From Syngnathus acus (lineage: Eukaryota > Chordata > Actinopteri > Syngnathiformes > Syngnathidae), in contig NC_051092.1 of assembly GCF_901709675.1 (NCBI RefSeq), positions 8,884,491 to 8,948,490 of the forward strand: a stretch of 64,000 bases of DNA, read 5' to 3'. A program made the translations under genes and the position numbers. Positions 1 through 23,200 of the stretch are shown piece after piece; position 1 is the stretch's first letter, and every line of letters starts with the position of its first letter. The notes beneath the pieces are model-generated. The model ran no database searches. It had not been told where the DNA came from and worked only from the letters and a program-made list of their open reading frames with translations.

Positions 1-3000
1 CCATCCGAGTTTGTAAACACAAACATGTCTATTGACTAATCCAAAATGTAAGTAATCTTTGCAGCGCCCTCCGTTGCCTTCATCCCCAAATCATCTATTT
101 TTGTGTCCATAATCAAACTTTATCTGATTCCGGATTTACAACCGAGGATTACATGAGAGAAAATGAAAATCTTAGATTAAGAGTCTGGCATTGGTAAAGT
201 AACTGGAAGAGCCGAGGGAGACCTTTTTGCCGCGGGATGATTAGTCAATCCTCAGTGGTCATCCAAACACCATTAACTACACGTGCAAACTTGCTTTGAG
301 GGCTTTAGCTCCAGTACAGAAAGGATTTGTAACTCTACTACAACAGGGCTACCCATTTGAAGGTTGGCTGTGAGGGTATTTCCAAAGCGACACTGCACGC
401 TTTACAACTAAAGCTCTCGATTAGTCATAAAAAAAAAAAGACATTTGCTTTGTAGAACAAAAGGAGCCATCTGGTCTAATCAAGCCCAAAGGCCTTTGTC
501 TTGATAGTGTTGTTCACTCTGCTGTGAACCAAAACTATTCAGGGCTAATTTTGTCTGAAGCAAGACTACGTGGTTTCATTGACACTTCCGGTAACCAGAA
601 TGCAGCAAAGGAATGTCTGCATTCATTGGCTGTTTTGCAGCGTTGACAGTAAATTGCAGAGAATGTGGGCAGTCCATCAATCAATTTAAAAAAAACTGTT
701 TAACCTGTTCAGGGTTTATGCAAGAGGTAAAAACCTTTCCTCGCAGACTTCAGGTGAAATAAATGACTTCAGTATTGCGTTGGAATGTCATGCAAGAAAA
801 TCCCTTACCTATAGCATTACATTATCATATCAAGAATTTTATGTTACAGAAGGACTTTAAATGATGTCTCGACTTTTTTTAAATAGTTGTTGGTACATTT
901 GATAATCGATTACTCGATTAATTTTGACACCTCTATAGCTTGAACTCAATAGTTGTTGTTTTTTGTCGCTTGAGCCTCTTTTTCCTCCATCTCTTTTTAT
1001 GGCAAAAAAACGTTTCTGTTTTCGAATTGAAAATAGTAGCCGCACAGACATTCTGTGACTGTGACCCATGGGTGAACCATACAGAGAGTGACAGTGGAAA
1101 AAGAAAAAGGCTCAGAATAGCTTGTGGTCCCTAAAGGAGCAAGAGCCAGCACTGTGACAGGGCGCTTATCATTCTCCCAAAGCTGATAACACACTCACCA
1201 ACACCACCCAAAACCTACCCGACATTTTCCACATGTTAAGGTTTATATGGTCAGGCTCGGGGTGGGATCTTCCACGTCACTTTCATAGTATGTGTTGGGC
1301 CAGAACACCCTGTGGTCCTGTCCTTGCTTCCCCATCATTACCTTGGGGAGGGGGTGGGATGTCTAAATATAACAATGACCACTAAGATTTAGATACGGGA
1401 ATGGCTGGCCAGCCAGTTGTTTCCCAGACTAGGAGAATATTTTAGACGGGTGGTATGAGAAGGGCAGGAATGTCAAGGGAGCGTTATTCTTAAAAAATAA
1501 AACCACAGGATCATACTCAAAAAGTCAGAGTCTTAGAAATGCAGGATCGTACTGGCAATGATGAAAAGGGAAGCAGTGAAGTGAGCTAAAAGCTATCATC
1601 TACAATTTTAATGACTGTCTGGTATATAATGATAAAACAGAACACCTTAAATATATCCGAATAAAGCGGTCGATCTCTCTAAAGCAATCCCAAACCATAG
1701 ACAAGCACAAACATTGAGAAATTGTTCACTGTTGGAATATCACTACAATCAAAAAACTGTACCACACACTGGATTGTCTTACAATGCCAAACAGACTAAA
1801 TAATTCACGTAGCTAGGGAACCGTACTGTAGTCAGATCAGCTGGTTTCAAGTCAAAAGCTTGATGTACGTATATTAGGGTTTTCATGTTCAGTGAGGTTT
1901 GCAAGCACAGAAAGAGGATTAGAGCACGGGAATATACACGGGGAGGAGGTTAACGCTATCTCAACATGATCCTCCTAAACATGTATTCCCGAGTAGAAAC
2001 AAATGTAAGAGTGGAAAAAAATCACGGAGGGAATTTCCCAAATAGCTCGATATAGCATTTATGCAAACATAAGCAGTTATTTTGGATATCATGCCACCCA
2101 CCCATTTGGTCTTCTCAGTAAAGAAAGGTTGACTTTTAATCAAGTGCGAGCTATCAACATTGTGAAATCCTGGGGAAATTTGTATCCAATTTAAGTGGCA
2201 GCATGCCCAGAGCACAGCTTGTTCATCCCAATGTGGCACAAGTAGTGCTAAAAATAGGCCTACACTTTCTTGTTCATTCAATTTAGGTTCTACAATGTTA
2301 CAACATTTTCAGAAGAGCTGCAAATCCATTGTTCCGATGACTCAATCAATTTAATCATCTGTGTTTTATCTATGGGCCAAATGTGTAATTGTTTAAGGAT
2401 TTCTGTTTTGCCAATTACTTTGATGACATACAATTGACATTTTGACTGTCTGATGTGGATTATGTTGAAGTGATTATCTCTTTTCAGATCAATAATAATG
2501 TGGTTGGCTGAACACTGGCAATTTTAATTGCGTTATATTAAATGGAAAAAAAACGTATTGATCCTGAACATCAACACCCAAAATGTGCTGATCGTCAGCA
2601 GTCTTACGTGATGAGAATTTACAAGGGAGGCGGGGGGGGGGGGGGCTTTATGTGCAGAGCAGGAACGACTTACAGGAATCAAACATGAATAGCATCAAAG
2701 AGAATGTGATGACATGTCATGTGATTAGTTTGTCTTGCTTCATTCAGTCAGGAATTGATTTAAGTTACTCTTAGCACACAAAGTAATCTGCACCTTTGAA
2801 ACTCCAACAAGATAACTTCCAGGCCTAACAGTGGAACATGAGAACTTTTTACCTTCACCTTGTCCAAACTCAAGCCTCCTACACTTACTATTCAACTAGA
2901 CATCTATGTGAGCAGTGCAATGTAACGTGACAAATCAACCACTCGACAGGTCATATGGTTGGATTGTAACCAAAACTCAGAAGTGGAACTGCCTCCTGTG

Positions 3001-4087
3001 GAGACTTTAGATCAAGGATTGTCTTAAAGTGTAAATTTGCTGTAAAGTGCTGCAGAGCACTTTGCCACTCAAACACCACACCTGTTTCACTTCATTATTT
3101 GGTGAATCATTTTATTTTATTTCAGATTTCCAGAGATTAACTTCTTACACTTGTATCGCAATTTAGATGGGAAAGTTAAAATGCCACTTTTGCCTTACAG
3201 GTTATGATGACAAATACTGACCAGCGTTGCATAACTATTCCTCTTTTTTGCTTTCTGTCACTCTTGCGAGCTTTAAAACACTGTGTCTCTGTGTAATTTT
3301 ACAGTGCAGGGTATACCTACAAATAGCAACATGCACATCTGCTGCATCACACAGAAGACCAAAAACACACAAAATAAACAATGACATCTGGCATGGGATG
3401 GAGGATGAGTGCTGTCCTGCAGGAGATTTCCCATTCAAATGGTCTGTGGCCTTCCCCCTCCCCCTACATGAACCAGTTAGACGCCCAAATAACATTTTGA
3501 AGAGGTCTGGCCATGGATGAGGATGACGTAGCACAGCAAAACAGTCACTGGCCTACTTGTAAGCATTTGTGTGGTCAGTGCACATAATAAAAGTAAAAGG
3601 TCGTCACACATTTGTGTACCCACAGCTCCTGGGTGCATATCAATAGGCACTTTAATGATGCCCAAGATTAATTATTTATTTATTTATTTATCCTCGACGT
3701 CACTGTAAATAGATACTGCAGGTAATACAGTGGTTTGCTATCACAATGATGTTTGCGTGCAATCAAAGCTTGGGAACGTCTGACTTGACACTGCCTCAAA
3801 CAACACGGGGAAAATGAATGGACCTATAATCTTAGCGTTTGACTTTGATTTTAAAACGGATGTTGAACTTATTAAACAGCACATCCCTCTGGGAGTGTTT
3901 ATTCCGAGCATGAACTAACAGACGTTAGGAACGCAAACGCCTTTACTTGTTTATTTTCCAAGTTGTAAAACAAACGAAAAGGAATATGAAGCGACAACTG
4001 ATCGGGACATCCAAACAGCATCTTCAAACGAAGTGATTCAAATCAATAGTTAGAACTATAAAGTTGACTTCCGGCGCCTCTGCTTAC
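1..4087. other. Non-coding stretch left of the first promoter
   Basis: I see no exon with a recognisable product here. The open frames present are short and overlap each other on both strands (for example two opposing frames at about 3230-3530). Visible content: a hAT-like fragment near 895-935 with the ATCGATTACTCGATTAAT motif, a poly-G run at about 2632-2644, and short TTTA repeats near 3671-3690. If the donor at 4088 is real, this stretch is intron 1 of a gene transcribed leftward out of the window. Confidence 0.5.
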
Positions 4088-4300
4088 CTTTAGAGTCAGT
4101 TATCTTCTGTGCTGAGTGGAAACAAAATCCACGATTCTCATTCTCTCTTTCGCCGTTCAATCGAGCCGCTCATGCCAGTAATGCTTACAATAAAAAACCC
4201 TGCAGTCTCCAAATCGGAGCGATAATTCCCCGACCCTGCTCAAGTCATCTGCACGTTCCACGAGCTGGCAGGCTGCAGCTGTTTACGCACGCGGTGGCGC
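4088..4300 (-). other. Putative non-coding first exon and CpG-rich promoter of a leftward gene
   Basis: Read on the minus strand, AAAG|GTAAGCA at 4090-4083 is a near-consensus splice donor, so an exon would end at 4088. The sequence feeding into it (about 4240-4370) is unusually CpG-rich for this window and contains runs such as GCACGCGTGCGCGC. The one ATG I followed in the exon hits a stop after 11 codons, so it would be 5' UTR. No downstream coding exon is visible within the window, so the gene cannot be named. The right boundary is a guess from base composition. Confidence 0.35.
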
Positions 4301-5147
4301 TTTGCTGACAGTTGCGACGCACGCGTGCGCGCTCGTCCAGGGTGGGGGCGCGCTCGCCTCACGCGCATACATGATGATGTCAAATCATTTCCGTCTCAAC
4401 AAACAGAATCTTCATCGTGCTAATTTTCCCCAAACAAACTGTATTTACATTAATTATTCTTAGCTAGACTAAGCAGATAACGTATTCTGTTACATGTTAC
4501 ATTAACGTGGAAATGGCACGCTCCTAAATATGCATGTCAAATCATTTAGCGCCCTCTATTGCTAAAAAAAGAGGTTTACGGGGTTGGTCAAGTTTAAATC
4601 GTTCCGTGAGCATTGAGGAAGGTCCTAACTGAATTTACTCGTGTATCAAACAATGTTTCCAATGAGGAATTGAAATGCCATTGGTCTGTTCCATCTGCCG
4701 AACGAAAATGGTTTTGCCACGTCCTCATTTATAAGAGGGTGTGTGAACTTGTGCAACTGCGTTGAAAAAGCATCCTCACTCAAAAGGCCGAACTTTATTC
4801 AACATATATTTACGGTATTATTGTCATGCCTTGCAGCTGTTGTGAAAGCGCTATATAGTACCTGTATTTTTATGTTTTCAACTATTGGTTTATAAGCGTC
4901 AATTTATGTCGCCCCCTAGCGAGGATTTGTGTTCATAGGACAGGCACGTCTCAATAAATTAAAACACTGTATCGTTTGAATTTTAATTTCACTTGCTCAG
5001 TTCAAGAAGTGAAACCCATATTGTATATATTCAGTATACAATAAATGTATTTATTTATCGTACTAGGGATTGAAAGTTCACTTTTGAATTTAACGACTAA
5101 AATAAACTTCACTACTGAGATGCACTCGTCTTTTGTCAAGTGGCTGA

Positions 5148-5148
5148 C

Positions 5149-5202
<54 letters not shown>
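5148..5202. repeat. (ATTG)n microsatellite
   Basis: About 13 uninterrupted copies of a four-base ATTG/TGAT unit. It lies between the putative leftward first exon and the cpt1a promoter. Confidence 0.95.
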
Positions 5203-5203
<1 letters not shown>

Positions 5204-5439
5204 ATTTTATCTTTTTGAAAAATATTGGTCGATATAAAAAAAAGTTTTGAAGAATAGCAAGAATGAGATCATGTTAAGTGTGAATACGTTGAAAAGTTGA
5301 CTGTACGCTTATTAGCTTCAAACATCAGAGTTGTGAATAAATCAAGACAAACAATATATTTATTCTGTTAAAAATGTGGATGGATAGGGCTTTATTGACA
5401 AGATCGTGAAGCAGAGTCGAGCACAGAAAACGGACAGAA

Positions 5440-5565
5440 AAAATCCTGACGTCACCTTTTCGTGTCCTCACTTACAATACCGGGATGGTCCTCTTAGTGG
5501 CGCTGTTCCACTCGGGACGCAGGTGACGTAGCAAAAGAAGTAGGCGTTGTACACAGGCTCTCATT
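5440..5565 (+). promoter_or_regulatory. cpt1a: cpt1a promoter region with CRE
   Basis: A perfect cAMP response element, TGACGTCA, lies at 5447-5454, and a second CRE-like TGACGTA lies at 5524-5530. They sit about 120-240 bases upstream of the predicted exon 1 donor. CPT1A in mammals is induced on fasting through CREB/PGC-1 and PPAR pathways, so a CRE here fits that biology, but occupancy is an inference. I see no clear TATA box. The transcription start is not fixed by sequence alone; somewhere between 5530 and 5600 is likely. Confidence 0.5.
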
Positions 5566-5682
5566 CGCGTACCTTGCTTGTGTCAACGTTAGCGATATAC
5601 AAGCTCAGCCGCCGAACGGTGTCTCATTGTGTGCAGACGCCAAAGTCTTGCACACAAAATCTCGGATTCATAGGAGGGCTTG
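5560..5682 (+). other. cpt1a: cpt1a exon 1 (5' UTR)
   Basis: A strong donor, TTG|GTGAGTAA, at 5682/5683 ends a moderately GC-rich stretch and precedes a 2.9 kb intron leading to the acceptor TTCTTCAG at 8549. That acceptor opens the exon holding the start codon, so this is the expected non-coding first exon. The 5' edge is approximate. Confidence 0.55.
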
Positions 5683-8552
5683 GTGAGTAAAAGCTCTCCG
5701 TTTCATCGTCATTTAACGCGATCTCGTCTTGCCCACTGTGCAGTTTGGAAAGCGCTCATAAAATGTGCCTGTGAAGGATTTGATAAACGATTTCGGATGT
5801 GGTGGAATATGGTCCATTCGACTATGAGACTTGTTGGTGCAATGTGGTCCTTTGGCGGAGGGGAAATATTCCAACGAGTCAGACAAAACGCATTCCAGCT
5901 GTTAGAGTAGGAAATTTTACTCATTAGCATCCACTCATCATACTTCCATATGTGGCTAAATTTAGACGGCAGGCCTTTTTGTTAATCATTTTCAAACACT
6001 CCTCGGTCATTGTCCAGGTGGTGGGCAGCTATCACGAGGTAAGATGTCCTCCCAACACTTATGTAGGCAACTGTGCAAATAGAGGTCATTCATTGTCAAA
6101 GACAAACATAGGGCACTCGATCGTTCGGTAATAATTAATTGCATTAGGGATTTGCAACACGGTGGCCCGTGATGCGACTAAACGAGTCATAAACTAGGCA
6201 TTAATCGATAGTTTCACCTGTTCCTTAACGTCAAGAAAAAAAGGCGCTGTAGTGTTGCGGTTCGGACTTGTGTATCAACGATGCACTTGAAAGGTTTATC
6301 TTCAAGAAGGCTGCATTATTGCACGGAAAGCCCAGAATATAGTTTATTTACATCGGAGTGCAAACTATTGACCCAGTTTCGGATGTACCACGTGGTCAAG
6401 TGTTGCCTCCCTTAGCGTGCAATTACCGAATGGCAACTACGTATGTTGTGCGTCTTTGCTGATAAAATTACGTGTTTGTGGAGGAGCTTGGCTCTGACGG
6501 CAGCTTTTAATCGTGATTAATGATGACGGAATGATAAGATCTGTCATGCAAATGAACGACGTTACGCACACGATGATCGTGGGGGTGGTTGCCATGATTT
6601 ATTACCATAGGGGTAACATTTTAGAAATATTGCCGACTTAGCTCGATTTATGCATCTGCACAGTGTATCGATACACGCTTCTGTAGGCATGCACGGGAGT
6701 GTTTGCTAGTGATTTCCCCAGTTTTCCCTCTGTATCCAAGCGAGCGGCTCTCCAGGGCGACCTTTCCCCCAGTTTCCGCAGTGAAGGCTGGATCATGTGA
6801 TCAGGTGGGGGAGGGGCGGTCTGCGGAGACGCTGCTTTCAGATTGAAAATGTCCACGCGACCGTGTCCTTCAGCATGGACTTTCCCCCTGTCATTTTCAT
6901 CCTGAGCTTTTCACTGTCGGGATAATCCCTTGTATTGCACGTCCCAATTTAAAAGATTATTCAAATGCAGTTTTTTTTTTTGCACCAGACAGCCGTAAAG
7001 CATGAGAGCGCTTAGCCTAACGCATTTATAAACAGAGTAGTATTTACCATACAGCATAAAATTGTATACTTTTGCTTTGTTCAATGTGCCCTTTGCAAAT
7101 GATCTGACAGAATAAACGGTGATACTGGTTGAATGCACTTTGACTGGCTTGACAACGCAGACCATTGCCTATTTCCTTGGTTTGTAAGGCCAAGACATCC
7201 AGTTTAATTTGACTGTGTTAAATAGAGATCACCCTGCAATCCGCATTCATCATTCATTTAGCATTTAACCAATAAATCACAATTATAACTTGAATTACTT
7301 TTGCCGGAAAACAGATCATAGCCCAAACGATAAAAATCAAATTTGAGCATAACTAAATGGAGTACACTTCTATACCGTTTTATCTACGCCATGTGATCCA
7401 AAGTGCTTTACAAAGCCACCTAGTAATTTTTTTGTCAGCAAATAATAATTTCAGTTTGGCATTTTTCCCATGATGCCACCGACTGCAATGACATTGTCCA
7501 ATTGTAGAAAATAAATCTCCAAAGATTAAAGGTGTTATTTATTTGTGCATGTCGTGATAACTTGAATCATACTGTAGCAGTTAAAAAGTCCTGGACAAAT
7601 GCAAGGAATTCCTGGTAATTCCTGGAAAACAATTTTAAGAAAAGAGTGAGAACCCTGACAGTGGGAATTTGATTGGCGTGCATGGTCTGGAGCTGCTGAC
7701 ATAAACCTTGAGGCCATATAGACAATACTCTACTCTGGAAGAGCTTTAATGTAGAGGATGACACATTTGTCTAACCGGTTTTTATAGCGGGAACAGTGTG
7801 GTGGATAATGATACCCTTTCTTGAGCAGCTTGCGGGAACCTGTTGACAATGAACACTTTTCTCTCAAGTCTCAACATTGCATTTGGTGATCACAAAGAGC
7901 CTCTGTTTAAACTAGTTGTCTAAAATCTCTTCAGCTCCTCAGTAAAAAAAAAAAAAAAAAAAAAAAAACTTTTCCTGTTGCATTGATGTCACATTCATTG
8001 GCACTGTATTAAAAAAAAAAGAAAAAACTCCCCAATCACACCAGCATTGTCCAGTTACTGTCAGTTTAAGAGCGCCAAGAGCAAAGCTCCCTGTTGCCTG
8101 ACGAAGGGTTATTGTTTTTTTTTTCTCCATCATTATAGCTTTAATTCCAAGGTGATGTTATTTTTTAGACACGTGTTTACCAGAACTCTAGAATATTGTT
8201 GCTCTCACATAGACCAAAACACTTACAATGGACAGACGTTTGACGTTAGTCCCGTGACTATCTTTGCTCAGCTTGATGGCACAAGGACAACATACAAAAC
8301 ATGACACTACATTCATACACAGCAACGGCGAGGCTTAACGTAATCATACACTTATAAAGCGGCAACAACGATAAAGGTTCGAGACCGAACAACCTTCATC
8401 ATGCATTGCATGCTTTTTATCCCACTTTAACGCCTTCCATATCAGTGCTTATCTATTAAAAGTTGAAAATAAAATGCGGCAGGTATGCCTCTGCATCTCT
8501 GTTTACTTCATGATAATGAGGGCATTCTTTCACTTTGTGTTTTCTTCAGTAA

Positions 8553-17456
<8,904 letters not shown>

Positions 17457-18725
17457 CGGCCTTTCTCCGCTCGATCTATCGATGTCTATTCTTCCTGAAG
17501 CTGTACAGAATCAAATATAGGGTTGGGTTATTTTACGTGATGTTGCAGTAAAAGAAAAACTGTTTGATTGGGCTGCATTTACAAACCTTGCTTTCGTTTT
17601 ACGCGTGAGGTGTTTGTGGACTGTACGCATCTGACAAATTGTGGATTCTAGTGGCGTTTGCTACAGGTTGTGCGCAGAACATTTCTATTTACTGGACCCT
17701 ACGCACCAGTGCCTTAGTGATAAACCACTTGTGTAAAAAGGGCAGAAAGGGAGGAGCGATCAGATCTGACGTCACGCTGATCTTCCCGCCAACCAAAGTA
17801 CTGAGCAATATCCACTTTTTAAGGTTTTAATTTGCAATGCGGTGTGAGATCTTTTGCTGCTTTGTTTCATTGTTTGAGTTCTTTTAGGTCTTCTTTCATT
17901 TCATTCGTTGCAGTTGTATAGTTGCACTCGACTCCCAACTTGTCAAACTTGATTTAGTAACATTTGAAAATCAGGTTTGGGCCAGAAAGTGAGCTTGATT
18001 GTAGAAGGTCGTTTCCAACATTGGGCCCCACGATGCCTTTCTAGCACATTCTTTTAACATGTTGCGTGTGATTGTATGATGTAGCGACAAAGGTTTGCCT
18101 TTGTTTTCATCCTCAGGTTTTGCTAGTTTGGCATATAAGTGCTTTTACTTCCAGCATGTACATGTGCAACAGTAGTTGAGATGCAGTAGAATGCAGCTGT
18201 GATCAAGGATGACGGTCCCTCGCGCATTCAATGTAATATAGGGCTGGAATTGCTCTTAAACAAATTGGTTGTTGTACACTCCATGAATGAAATGGTTTTC
18301 TCAACACATATCAATGTTCATTTATCATCCATGTAACAGAAAATGGGGTTTGGACATCTCTCCTGTCCACCTGTGTATATGGAGTGGTTGTCTTCCTTAG
18401 AGTGCATTTCTAATGTGTATATGTTAGTATATTTTATTTATTTTTAGTTTATAGTTTTAGCAATGCACAGGAAACAGATGTAGATGTGCTTATTTTACAA
18501 GCCTTTTTTCCTGGTTTAAGTACTTTTCTGATCTATTTTTGACGGACTTTGCCATTTTATTGTATGATTTATCTGTCAACTTTCATGTTTACACTGCTGC
18601 ATGGTTTTTGAAGATGATGCTGTATATGTTTGCTTCTAATTTAAGGTAAATAAAAAAACAAAAAACGACAAGCAGCTGGTGCATACCAAAAGTTTGAACA
18701 ATAAAGTGAATGTCGGAAAGTTGTA
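17457..18725 (+). other. cpt1a: cpt1a 3' UTR with poly(A) signals
   Basis: After the TGA at 17454-17456 there is about 1.27 kb without coding potential. Candidate AATAAA signals are at 18649-18654 and 18700-18705. The second is followed by a GT-rich stretch (TTGTTGTGAGTTGGTGT) typical of a downstream element, so cleavage near 18720-18730 is most likely. Confidence 0.7.
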
Positions 18726-20290
18726 TGCTAGACTCTTGTTGTGAGTTGGTGTCAAATCAATCAAATCGAGGAATAAAAAGTAAGCTGTCACTTCTGGTTT
18801 CACCTTAATCATGTATCTTATGCTGTTTGTATACTGAACATGAGCAGTTCTGGTTGACAGCTTCTAATGTGAAGATGAATGTTTTCTTTTCACTTATTTA
18901 GCCATATTAAACAAAAGTTAATATTTTGCCTGTAATTTGGTTATTACTTTTCATGCATATATCTAATACTTTTAAGAAACACATTTTGCCATCTGGGCAA
19001 GTTCAGCCAGTCACTCACTTTGAAGGAAGATGAATAAAGGTGTCGCAAGGTGACACAAGTCCAAGAAGGGCACAGGCAGGAAGTGGTAACTTGTAACAGT
19101 TGTCTCTGGAGCTCCTATCTACCACGTGGGCAGTAGGCTTTTCACTCACTCTCACTCACAGCCACCCTTATGTCACACTGGCCTGGGCTTCCGATAGCAG
19201 GCTAACATTTCACGATTGCGTTACTGAGGTCCGCTTTCTCTCTTACTCTGGGCAACCCTCTGTTTGGCTGATTAAGAAAATACAAAAAGGCTTTAGCTAA
19301 ATTTATGTTTGTCATTATGGTCACATGAAGCAATATTTATGCTGTCCCTCAATGACCCCAGGAATATTTGATGAGTGTTGCTACTGAATAAAAACATTGA
19401 TTACAATAAAAAAAATGAGAAGTTAGAGAAATCCATGCAACCTTAATAAAAAAAATCTTTATGAACAAGAACTCCAGATGTATACTAAATTGGCAAGCTG
19501 GAAAACTCATTCGCTCAAGAGCAGACACTGAAACTTAAAGCCTTGACTTGCACTTTCTAAAAGTAGACTTTGAGAGAGATCTGCAACCTGCACATGTCAC
19601 CATCTTAATTCATGCACAGCTTTTGCGTCCCCAAACGAAGAGCTGATGTGACCTTGTCTGTCCTTTTTTTTTTTTTTTTTAATAGAACAATTCAATTCTG
19701 CTCTGTGCAGCAGTTTTTCGTCAGTTATCAGCCTTCATTTGTGGTCATGCTGGACCATTTGTTTTTCTGGCATGGTTGGATAATGGTGGATAATTGTGTT
19801 GAATGTTACATGAAAAGAATTGAAATGTTAGTTTACTGTTGTTTGTTTGGTAGAATCTATGTCGACGTGCGTTTGTGAGATTATATGCAACAACTTCATT
19901 TATTGTACGGATAGTGAGGTTGAGCACATACATATGTATATATCCTGCAAAGGGATTGAGGCACACAGGCACATCCGATCTTCACCAGCTGACTGCATGG
20001 AGCTGCTTTCCGGCATCTTATCTAGATTTAAAAAAGCTCCTTCTGAATGTGAGCGATTAAATCCAGGGTGTAAATGGAGAGTGTGAGCTTGTTTGTTGGC
20101 ACAGAAGGACCACGCATGACTCCAGCCAGCTGCACCTGTCTTAATGTAGCAAAGAAGTGAGGCCTCCATGGCCCCAAGTGGGGCCGGAGCCAAGACCAGA
20201 GGGTCAGGACGAGGGGCTCAGTGGAGAATGGACTGAATGTGACTACCATAAGCAAATCCTTCCCACTTCAAGATCCTTTAACTATAAATA
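18726..20290. other. Intergenic region between convergent genes
   Basis: I recognise no coding exon. The region lies between the cpt1a poly(A) site and the likely 3' end of the minus-strand GH31 gene. It contains a poly-T run at about 19664-19680 and otherwise unremarkable AT-rich sequence. Confidence 0.5.
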
Positions 20291-20293
20291 GCC

Positions 20294-23200
20294 TTTATTA
20301 GGATTACAAGAATGTAGTGATAACGTAATAAGTTTTCAGCATATGTGATATGGGTGACATAAGGAGAGAAAAGAGCTGAAGAGTGTTTCTAATATTGAAA
20401 AACATGAGCAGCAATCAGGCGGATACAGGTTATATTCACAGACACATCATTAAGTACACAACAACGGCAAAAACACTAGTAGTTTAAAATTGCACTGCGT
20501 CTTAGTACGTATCTAAATGAAGTCAGCAACATTAGAAAAAATAAAAGAACAGAATCGGCTGTCGTTATGATGAAGTTCTTACAGCAATACATACTATAAC
20601 ATAAATATATATAATTTTTTTTTATATAAATGTGATAGAAATAAAGCTGGCCTAACACTTGAAATTCAACTATTTGCCTGTATGTGGGTGTTTGCCATAA
20701 TTCTAAGACAAAATGTAATTAGTCACTTTGCCAATGAAGGATATTTGTTTTTCTTTCCTTGAGTTGTTTTTTCACAGTAACAATGGGAACATCGGCTGTG
20801 TGATATTAATCCAGCTGTTTTTTTCTATAGTGCAGGGTTGAGCTGAAGCTGGAGCCTAATTTCAAATGCATGAAAAGGCATTCAGCAAAAATTATTGTAG
20901 TTGCGAAATAGTGAAAGGCATATTTCTGCAAAAAAAACTTAAAGTACTGTTGATAGGCCATACAGTTTGTTTTATTTCTAGTTCATGCTAGTGGGAAATA
21001 ATGGCAAAATTAGACATGTTCCATAGGCATCAACTGTCAGACTCGAGGTAATAAGAAAATGTAAACTTTATTTGCAAATTAGTCATTCTAGATTCTCTGA
21101 TTTACAGAAGAGAAAAAAAACATTAATAATGGCACAGTCATCGTAATATGTACATTGCTGATATCGCAATAATCCAGGCATTTGTGTTGTCCGGATTAGA
21201 TTAAGGCACAAAGAGTCTGCTCAGTCTGTAGAGCAAATAACAAAGCACTACCTGCAGTTCAACATACCACAGCATTTCTGCAACGCATTAGGAGTTTAAA
21301 CTGTAAAGCTCCTCAGGTGAATAGCTCGCGTGGGAAACATCACAGTTTGTCCATTGTACATTCATTATTTTAGGAGAGATTAAGACATCAACGTGTTGAA
21401 CTAAGACATTGGGTGATTGGATACGTTTCAGGAGACCTGAGGGTTGATGCAGTAAACGGATCCGTTTCAGAAAATGTAAGCGCTAACGCATTCTATCCAT
21501 CTGTATCTCCACATCATTTCAATAAAAGCCAAACAAATACGATTGAATAAGAAATGTAAAGCGCCGTCTCATTGTGCAAAGTGATTACGTATAGGTTTGA
21601 ATACGATTGCACATGAATAAGAATATACAAATCACTCCAGAACATACATTATCGGCAGAGTATTTAGTCCAGATAAAAAAAAACAATTAAAAAAAACTGA
21701 CTATCCTGAAGAAATGGATGTGATGTCAAGAGTAGGTCAATAACACAGTGTGGTAAAACTACATGGAAATGCAATTAGTGATAAGGGCAAGTGAATTCCC
21801 GCTATTATTGTTTCAGTTGCAATGGATAACAGACAAATCAATGAGGATGCTACATGTCTCCATGATTGATGTACACACAGCCCTATTAATACTTAGCCGA
21901 CCCAATTTACATCCACAGCAAGGCAATATATAAGCATAACGCTCTACAGTACAACAGAAATGACAATGGCCAGATGGCAGAAGCAAGAAAATTTCAGTGC
22001 TTCTTGATGAAACATATTTTGATACAAACATTCCTTCCTTTTTTTTTTTTTTTTAATTCCCCCACAGTATGTTTCACCTGTACAATATAGTTGAGATAGC
22101 CTGACAATGATTGACAATGATGAATGATGAAAATTCTCACTTTTGATTCCGTGCCACTGGAAACATATATATTCTAATTTACTGGGATGGTGAATTTTGA
22201 GTTATCAAGTAACCATTAATCGTCAAATTTCACTTCGTGTAGTAAATCAAAATGACTTATTTTCACTTTCCGAGTTGAACTACTGAAATAATAATGTGAT
22301 TTATTCGATGCACTATCAAAAAATCATCAAAGTAGGCATCTCTCAGTATGGTACAGCTCAGTTCTACACCACCAGAACTGCACTAAAGTAAAGATTTTTT
22401 TTCTTTTTAATTCCAGACCTTTAGATCGCCCTTATTTAATTGTGGACAAGTACAGCAGATCGAGTTTGATTATTTTGTGCATCTTTATGCTCTCCCACTA
22501 CTGTGATGTTGTTAAGGGCCTCAACACAACATCGAGCAACTTAAAAATATAAAAATACGAAAGATGGCCATTAAAAGCTCTCGCTGCAGCATATTAGAAA
22601 CAGGTTCAGAGGAAGTGAAAATATTACAATTATCAGTGACTTGGCCTCATGTTCATGTGGCCTACAGTACTACAGGACATTCATAGGTCAACAGAGTGGT
22701 ACACTGATCTAATACCATTACTGTGTATTAATAGTAGGTCGTAAGGGGTTATACGTACTTTGTCCGTTGAGTCCGAAAAACAGTGACAATTTGAGGGTGA
22801 GGTACATTCATTCAAACATTAGCCCTGTGGCTCAAGAAATTCAAGTAAAAGCCTTCTTTCAAAATGTGTGAGCAAGCATTGTGTCTGCACAAATCTTCCT
22901 GTAAGCTATCGTTCCCTCAATTAAGCCCATTCATTTCATTTCACTTCATTTGGTCTTCTTGAGAGATATTTCAAGCAACAAGGGTCTTGCTTTGCTCCTC
23001 CTTGTCAATAGAGACAGCAGCAGCTAATAAATGTATAGACTGTAGAAAACAAAATGTATGTAAACGCACAGATTTCTCCAGAACTTACATACAAAGAAGC
23101 AGAACAAAAAAAAAATCAAATTGAAATCAGCTAAGAGGTAAAACTGATAAACAGTCTTTAAAAAAAAAGGAAGAAAATACACCTAAAGGAAAACAGAATT

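Noticed and set aside
3227-3534. Opposing open frames of 97 and 99 codons
   Set aside because: They overlap on both strands, show no family resemblance, and no splice sites tie them to a gene.
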